From Phycisphaeraceae bacterium (GTDB lineage: Bacteria > Planctomycetota > Phycisphaerae > Phycisphaerales > Phycisphaeraceae): a stretch of 56,673 bases of DNA. The DNA is taken from positions 1 through 56,673 of the forward strand of contig JADZCR010000012.1 of the NCBI GenBank assembly GCA_020851465.1. Reading direction: 5' to 3'. The notes under the pieces are model-generated. The model ran no database searches. It saw only the letters and a program-made list of their open reading frames with translations, and had not been told where the DNA came from. How positions within the stretch are numbered: the first letter of the stretch is position 1; every line of letters starts with the position of its first letter. Positions 52,401 through 56,673 of the stretch are shown here, piece by piece. The position numbers and the translations under genes are program-made.

Positions 52401-54947
52401 TCACTTGCCGCTCGTGGCCTGGTTCGATGCCGGCCGATCCGCATTGACAACCTCGCGTGGCAGCAACAGCGCATTGGGTGAACCTGCAAGGTAGTTAGGT
52501 ATGTTGAAAAATCGTAACTGTCCAAGAGCCAATTCTGACAACGACCAGGCATACCCATCGGTCCCTTCGGGTACGGGAATAGATACGAATCGGCCGCTTG
52601 TTTCCACCTTCGCTATGGGTTTGCCGTCCGGCCCGCGAACTTGATGAGGACCGCCCTGCCAGTAATAGTCAATCCGGCGTGTTCCTTTGGGCACGTAAAA
52701 GTACATTCGCTGCATATGGCCCAGATGGTGCTGTGACGCATGACGTAGGTCGATTGTTACAGGAACACCTGCTGGTACTTCGATACCCCACGCTGCCCCT
52801 TGATCGTCAAACTCCATCCAATACAGTCCCGCGGACGGTACCGTGATGTTGACCAGATGTTTGGCGCCATCCTGAGGTAACCGCTCGGACGCTATCTTTT
52901 TGCCGTCCGCTGAAGTCACCGTGTAGTGCGCCTCCGCCCGGTCGCGATACCAGGCGATAATTCCCGTCGTGATGGTCAGGCTGAGCGGCTCCCCCGCTCG
53001 ACTGTAAAGTGCATAGCGACATCCATTCTGGAATCGTTGTGACGAAGCAGCCGGAGTATCGGTGACGATTCCGCTCGGCACCAAGTCTGATGAGAATTGC
53101 CGCTCTTCCACAGCCTGCGGCTGGAAACGGTCCATATCCTCGCGGAAGAGGCGATCAGTTTCATCGTGGCTAAGCGGTTCCTCAACGCGCCAAGGATTGT
53201 CCTTTTGATGAAAGCTCCAAGAAGGCTCGTTGAACTCCGTGGCTGCCACCGGAGTCCATCCCTGACGCATCGCTTCCCAGTGGTTCATGTAGCTGTAACG
53301 AGCGCGATAGACATGCCGCAATGCAGCCAAAGCCAGGTCTCGCCGCATCGCTTTATCCGCTGCACGATCATGCTCCCATCGTAGCCGCACGTAGTGCTGA
53401 TATTGCTTGAGTTGATCGATCCGCGTGATCACCTCAGGATGCCCGGCAGCAAGTCGAGTCGCGTCGTCAAGATCTCGCAGTGCAAGAGCCAGCAGGTGTT
53501 CACTCAGGAGCGGATCGTTACCGGGATCCAACCGTTCGTAGTAACGCCGCATCGGCTCGGCTGCGGGACCAAATGCCTGTTGATAGAAATCGTCTAACAA
53601 GGTGTCCAAATCGGCTTTCGGATTCCACATCAGTTTGTTGGCGATGTAGTAGCCTCGACCATGAAGTCCCCAGTTGTTGCCGCTCTCACAATCAAGGCTG
53701 GTGGCACCGATCGCGGCATAGCGGCGGATTTGATCTCGGATATATTTGACGTTCGCACCTCGTCCACCCGGCGGCATGTCAAAATCCCAGAGCCAGACGG
53801 ACAGATATTCGTAGAAACCAAAGTTACTGGCCACCTTTGGCCAACGCTCCATCAACTCATCAAACGTGTACTTCCCCCGGATGAACCCGGCTGTCATCTG
53901 CACGTAAACATTTGGTTCGAGCGCGAATGACGGCGGTTCGCAATGATCGTTATATGCGTAGAGGCCAACCATCTTGCCCGGCATCTCGTGAGCCACGCGG
54001 CGGGCTACTTCATTGGCGAGTCCGAAAACACGGTCTGAAATGCTCCCCAACTTACGGCACGCATCACACTCACAATGACCATCACCGTCAGACGTTTCAA
54101 GCGACACCATGTCGGCATTCGGGTTTCGCTTCAGGTAGTCCATTGCCCAATCGGAAGCGATTTGTCGTACCGCCGGATTGGAGACGCATAATTGCGGCCC
54201 CTCACGTTTCCCCTTTACGAGGGCCAGATACTCAGGATGGTCAGCGAAAACTTTACTGTTCTCCTCAATGATCGACTGCCATGCGTGCCCGGCATAGATC
54301 GTGCGTGATGCCGCCATGCGGTTGTGACGTGCCCATGCTTCGTAGTCGGCGCGGGCCTTCGCATCAAAGAATCCATAACCCCACCAGATCCGCCGCGACA
54401 GGATCGCCGGCCGATCATTGAGATCGAGTGAAACGGTAAGCGTCGGACGTGATGGGATTACCTCCCATTCCGGCGCGGGAAAGAACCAACGACAGCCAAG
54501 CTCTTCGAGTAACCGAAACGCTGCGTGCGATGTCCCCAACTCGGTAGCTCCGATCAATCGCACGCGGCCAGTCTCGGTACGGATGGCAAAGGCTTCGCGG
54601 CCGTCACACGTATCGCGGATCGCCAATGGCTCGATCAGTTCGGGATCAGGAAATTCCGCAAGCGTCCCCAAGACAATGCCTGTCGCACCATCGCCGACAC
54701 GCACCTCGAACTTGCCTCCCGTGATGCGCGACAGATAGGCAGCTAACTCATCAGCGACATGCTTTGTCTTGTCAGACGCGGCAGATGAAATGCAGACGGG
54801 CAACAGCGGCTGGCCGTTTTCAGCGAGCGTGAGCGTGTGCGCTGGCCGAGTATTGATGACTGAGTCATTGGCGCACCCGACCATGCTCAAGAGCACAGTC
54901 GTCATGAGGAGAATTGCAATCCCGTGTTTACCGCTGGTTTGTTTCAT
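52401..54947 (-). CDS. DUF4838 lipoprotein (large glycoside-metabolism-type protein)
   Basis: 848 residues. A signal peptide with lipobox 'SMVGCA' (Cys25) predicts a lipoprotein. Next comes an alpha/beta N-terminal domain like those found before GH20/GH67-type catalytic domains ('VADELAAYLSRITGGKFEVR', 'GATELGTSHAAFRLLEELGC'), then the DUF4838 core with 'CVSNPAVRQIASDWAMDYL' and 'DGDGHCECDACRKLGSISDR', a Cys-rich spot that may bind metal. I recall DUF4838 from Planctomycetota and Bacteroidota polysaccharide loci. The enzyme activity is unproven. It may be a glucuronidase-like hydrolase for the adjacent oxidoreductase. Confidence 0.85.
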   Translation of the reverse strand: MKQTSGKHGIAILLMTTVLLSMVGCANDSVINTRPAHTLTLAENGQPLLPVCISSAASDKTKHVADELAAYLSRITGGKFEVRVGDGATGIVLGTLAEFPDPELIEPLAIRDTCDGREAFAIRTETGRVRLIGATELGTSHAAFRLLEELGCRWFFPAPEWEVIPSRPTLTVSLDLNDRPAILSRRIWWGYGFFDAKARADYEAWARHNRMAASRTIYAGHAWQSIIEENSKVFADHPEYLALVKGKREGPQLCVSNPAVRQIASDWAMDYLKRNPNADMVSLETSDGDGHCECDACRKLGSISDRVFGLANEVARRVAHEMPGKMVGLYAYNDHCEPPSFALEPNVYVQMTAGFIRGKYTFDELMERWPKVASNFGFYEYLSVWLWDFDMPPGGRGANVKYIRDQIRRYAAIGATSLDCESGNNWGLHGRGYYIANKLMWNPKADLDTLLDDFYQQAFGPAAEPMRRYYERLDPGNDPLLSEHLLALALRDLDDATRLAAGHPEVITRIDQLKQYQHYVRLRWEHDRAADKAMRRDLALAALRHVYRARYSYMNHWEAMRQGWTPVAATEFNEPSWSFHQKDNPWRVEEPLSHDETDRLFREDMDRFQPQAVEERQFSSDLVPSGIVTDTPAASSQRFQNGCRYALYSRAGEPLSLTITTGIIAWYRDRAEAHYTVTSADGKKIASERLPQDGAKHLVNITVPSAGLYWMEFDDQGAAWGIEVPAGVPVTIDLRHASQHHLGHMQRMYFYVPKGTRRIDYYWQGGPHQVRGPDGKPIAKVETSGRFVSIPVPEGTDGYAWSLSELALGQLRFFNIPNYLAGSPNALLLPREVVNADRPASNQATSGK

Positions 54948-55537
54948 CGAATTTCCGCCTCAATTTCTGGCACACAGACCGCAATCCATTGGGATCGGCA
55001 GCATGACACAGCCGCCGATCTGAAACATTCTGACCACCGGAATTGCAGCAGGATAATTCAGTCAGAGGCTGATGGGCAATTTGCAATTCGATACCGTGTG
55101 GGAGTGATTTCAGGCTAGACCGTTTTCACTTTTGCTCCAGCGTGCAGCCGCAGCAACCGAAGAAGCCGGCGGAAATGATCGTGGCACTTCGGGCGGTCAT
55201 TGGTTCGCGGGGGCTTCAATGTGGCCGCAGTCGGATGACTGCGGAAACCAGCACCCGTCCGAAGTTTTGGATTACTCGGCAATTGAAAACGACATTTCGA
55301 GCGGCGGCAATTCAAGCAATGATTTCCATGAGAGAGCAGGTCTCTTTTCTTTCCTAACTCTTGACTTGTCAAAGATCACGAGCGGCTGCCCTGATTATCG
55401 CACCACGTCGCCGCCCGTTCTACTTCAAACAATAAACGCTCGGGGGATTGGAGAGAAAGGCTTCCTCAGGGTTTCGATGGAAAGATCAAGCCCGCTATGG
55501 CTCGAGCCGAGGTCAACGATGAGAATCTGGTCTTGTT
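54948..55537. other. 590-base gap with no convincing gene; contains a strong hairpin
   Basis: This is the upstream region of the DUF4838 gene followed by the edge of the accessory region. CCGCAGTC (55225-55232) and GACTGCGG (55237-55244) pair perfectly around a GGAT loop. TGGTT (55201-55205) and AACCA (55246-55250) could form an outer stem. ORFs here (for example 55132-55575) show no recognisable protein features. It may hold a small RNA, or be decayed element DNA. Confidence 0.4.
55225..55244. other. Perfect 8-bp hairpin with GGAT loop
   Basis: Arms CCGCAGTC and GACTGCGG, loop GGAT, enclosed by a further possible 5-bp pair (TGGTT at 55201-55205 with AACCA at 55246-55250). No T-run on either strand. 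It could be part of a structured RNA or an element end. Confidence 0.4.
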
Positions 55538-55840
55538 TTGCATGGACCACCGCCGACAGCAAGGCTCGCTGCTGATGGACAACGGGCCTTGTTTGGTCGA
55601 GAGACGAGTCGCGGGCTCGTCGAATGGAGCCGGGGGGAATCGAACCCCCGTCCCGTTGCAGAAAACATCGAGAAACAAGCTGATTTTGAAATAAGCGCAG
55701 CGCCATGCGCAGCGCGTGATGCACAGGCCCACGCCATCGACCCGACGATTGCCACCCTGATCAACGCATGGGACAACCTGCCCGAACCCGTCCGGGCCGG
55801 CATCCTGGCGATGATCCAAGCTGCCAAGGGGGGCGAGTGA
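55538..55840 (+). CDS. Element ORF reading across the tmRNA 3' end (possible integrase tail)
   Basis: The frame passes through the tmRNA-like sequence (giving 'GESNPRPV', a typical translation of T-arm DNA) and continues as '...DPTIATLINAWDNLPEPVRAGILAMIQAAK'. Its TGA overlaps the start of the next ORF, and AAGGGGGG lies just upstream of that start, so the 3' part looks translated. Integrases of elements that sit in tmRNA or tRNA genes often extend across the site in this way, but no tyrosine-recombinase motif is visible, so the identity is uncertain and the start is unknown. Confidence 0.3.
   Translation: MHGPPPTARLAADGQRALFGRETSRGLVEWSRGESNPRPVAENIEKQADFEISAAPCAARDAQAHAIDPTIATLINAWDNLPEPVRAGILAMIQAAKGGE
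55625..55660 (-). ncRNA. tmRNA (ssrA) 3'-end sequence; probable integration (att) site
   Basis: Read on the minus strand, a T-arm GGGGG-TTCGATT-CCCCC is followed by an acceptor 3' strand CGGCTCC and discriminator A, preceded by GGGAC, which is typical of tmRNA ends. CCA is not encoded. I could not find the matching tmRNA 5' half (GGGGC...) within 400 bases, nor a proteolysis-tag reading frame. So this is probably only a fragment left by site-specific integration, or att DNA carried by an element. A tRNA-Ala end is a weaker alternative. Confidence 0.55.
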
Positions 55841-56016
55841 TGATGCCCCGTCTACACCGTCTACGCCTACACAACCTCAAAAACGCCATCACCGCGCGAG
55901 GTTTCGTTGGCGCGGGGGTGGTCTGGCAAGGGGGTTTCGTAGACGCCCCGGGCGCATGGGTCCTCCCTGACACGGACTTTGCTGTCAATACTGCCGGGAA
56001 CAGTCGGAAATCATAA
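55840..56016 (+). CDS. Small element protein, unknown function
   Basis: 58 residues (MMPRLHRLRLHNLKNAITAR...). Its ATG at 55840 shares one base with the preceding stop, and AAGGGGGG lies about 8 bases upstream, good signs of real coupled translation. It is basic at the start, with no known domain. Neighbours suggest an integrated mobile element. I do not recognise it. Confidence 0.4.
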   Translation: MMPRLHRLRLHNLKNAITARGFVGAGVVWQGGFVDAPGAWVLPDTDFAVNTAGNSRKS

Positions 56017-56037
56017 CTGGCTTTCTTTCGTGGTTTT

Positions 56038-56154
56038 ATGAAGTCGCTGACCATCGCACAGACCGCTAAGCTGCTGAGCACGACAACCAAACAGGTGCAG
56101 GCCGATATCGCTACTGGCGCGCCGATCGGTGCGAATGGGCGGGTTGATCTCTTG
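56038..56154 (+). pseudogene. Truncated helix-turn-helix-like element gene, interrupted by CRISPR array
   Basis: An ATG at 56038 opens 'MKSLTIAQTAKLLSTTTKQV', continuing 'QADIATGAPIGANGRVDLL', which resembles an N-terminal DNA-binding domain of phage or element proteins. After 39 codons the frame runs into the first CRISPR repeat and translates repeat sequence (VAGWPRAEVEWM) until a stop at 56257-56259. The natural continuation is missing, so the gene appears cut at the array boundary. No strong Shine-Dalgarno is seen. Family assignment is tentative. Confidence 0.5.
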
Positions 56155-56673
56155 GTTGCGGGTTGGCCACGGGCTGAGGTTGAATGGATGTCCATGCTCA
56201 TAGTAGAGCCATCCATCCGGTTGCGGGTTGGCCACGGGCTGAGGTTGAATGGATGTTGATCCTCAACGGCTCGGTTGCGACTGCCGTTGCGGGTTGGCCA
56301 CGGGCTGAGGTTGAATGGATGAGAATCTCATTCGCTGCGTCGTTGCCGCCAGTTGCGGGTTGGCCACGGGCTGAGGTTGAATGGATGACGCTTGCACGGT
56401 CAATGCTGCTTTGACTGTTGCGGGTTGGCCACGGGCTGAGGTTGAATGGATGTGCGGTTCGTGTTGCTGATGAGTTCCGTAGGTTGCGGGTTGGCCACGG
56501 GCTGAGGTTGAATGGATGTCGACTCCGGGCAGGATCACTCCGGCCTAGGTTGCGGGTTGGCCACGGGCTGAGGTTGAATGGATGTCGACGGCGTGTTGCT
56601 CGACCGAGACGACGTTGCGGGTTGGCCACGGGCTGAGGTTGAATGGATGAATGCTACTATCAATGATAGTATC
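56155..56673. CRISPR. CRISPR array, 8 identical 36-nt repeats, runs off the window
   Basis: Repeats start at 56155, 56220, 56286, 56352, 56417, 56483, 56549 and 56614. Each is 36 bases (begins GTTGCGGGTTGG, ends GAATGGATG) and all eight are identical. Spacers are 29, 30, 30, 29, 30, 30 and 29 bases and all differ. Inside each repeat TTGGCC-ACG-GGCTGA can form a short stem with wobbles. The 36/30 geometry is common in type II-C, V and some other systems, but no cas gene, leader or tracrRNA is visible, so type and orientation are unknown. The left end abuts a truncated gene and has no degenerate repeat. DNA after the eighth repeat (56650-56673) is either a further spacer or the array end. Confidence 0.97.

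Noticed and set aside
55132..55575. 147-residue plus-strand ORF
   Set aside because: Composition is not protein-like, it overlaps a perfect hairpin, has no clear ribosome site and resembles no family I know.
55497..55694. ORF containing 'GAGGNRTPVP'
   Set aside because: This is the translation of tmRNA T-arm DNA in another frame, a well-known artefact, not a protein.
55625..56040. Complete tmRNA gene on the minus strand
   Set aside because: Only the 3' T-arm and acceptor were found. The 5' acceptor partner and a tag frame ending in Ala-Ala were not, and the region looks coding on the other strand.
55840..56154. tracrRNA anti-repeat near the CRISPR array
   Set aside because: Only an 8-base match (CAACCTCA at 55873-55880) to the repeat complement was seen, which is expected by chance.
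56184..56629. Repetitive 'protein' with the unit VAGWPRAEVEWM or HPFNLSPWPTRN
   Set aside because: Both are translations of the 36-base CRISPR repeat, which keeps frame because its length is divisible by three. Not genes.
1..56673. tRNA, rRNA, riboswitch or insertion-sequence genes
   Set aside because: Scanning for T-loop signatures, transposase motifs and known riboswitch cores gave nothing apart from the tmRNA-like end at 55625-55660.

Overview
The window looks like chromosomal DNA of a Planctomycetota bacterium, most likely class Phycisphaerae. This is inferred from an exosortase fused to an EpsI-like domain, very large TPR proteins beside it, a bacterial deoxyhypusine-synthase-like enzyme, a hydroxyacyl-ACP dehydratase/ACP/dehydratase trio and a DUF4838 lipoprotein. 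I saw no complete rRNA, tRNA or insertion sequence. Several genes appear to start with TTG or GTG, and translational coupling by overlapping stop and start codons is common.

Region 1 (1-13671, minus strand) is a surface and exopolysaccharide module. In transcription order it holds two glycosyltransferases, a hexapeptide-repeat acyltransferase, a FemAB-like PEP-CTERM-system protein, an exosortase-EpsI fusion, a membrane-anchored TPR protein, a TPR lipoprotein of about 1480 residues (PrsT-like), and the start of a secreted protein cut by the window edge. The last gene has a perfect 9-bp inverted repeat upstream.

Region 2 (13762-28483) is mostly housekeeping: a lone nuoB, glutamine-dependent NAD synthetase, a TPR lipoprotein, a deoxyhypusine-synthase-like protein, KDPG aldolase, a DUF2617-like protein, a HEAT-repeat/membrane protein pair, a CYTH protein whose start codon sits in a 7-bp tandem duplication, a D-amino-acid transaminase, galactokinase, a dehydratase-ACP-dehydratase cluster and an RbsD/FucU protein.

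Region 3 (28513-38196) is dominated by aromatic and aspartate-family biosynthesis. Two unrelated-class DAHP synthases (I-alpha on minus, I-beta on plus) are divergent. Between them the I-beta gene has what looks like a complete ribosome-mediated attenuator: a 25-codon leader ORF with eight aromatic codons in an 11-codon run, a competing hairpin, and an intrinsic terminator just before the gene. I consider this the most interesting item in the window. Next come a double-ACT protein, UbiA- and UbiX-family prenyltransferases, two unknown proteins, an AEC-type permease and aspartate kinase.

Region 4 (38197-54947) holds recN, a SPOR lipoprotein, an acyl-CoA/AMP ligase, a sugar-phosphate isomerase-like protein, an M20 peptidase, an FAH-family protein, serA, truB, a methyltransferase, and a carbohydrate-type module of GntR/LacI-like regulator, Gfo/Idh/MocA oxidoreductase and DUF4838 lipoprotein.

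Region 5 (54948-56673) is accessory DNA. A tmRNA 3'-end sequence (a classic integration site) is followed by short element-like ORFs, the last of which is cut off by a CRISPR array. The array has eight identical 36-nt repeats with 29-30-nt spacers and runs off the window. No cas gene is visible.
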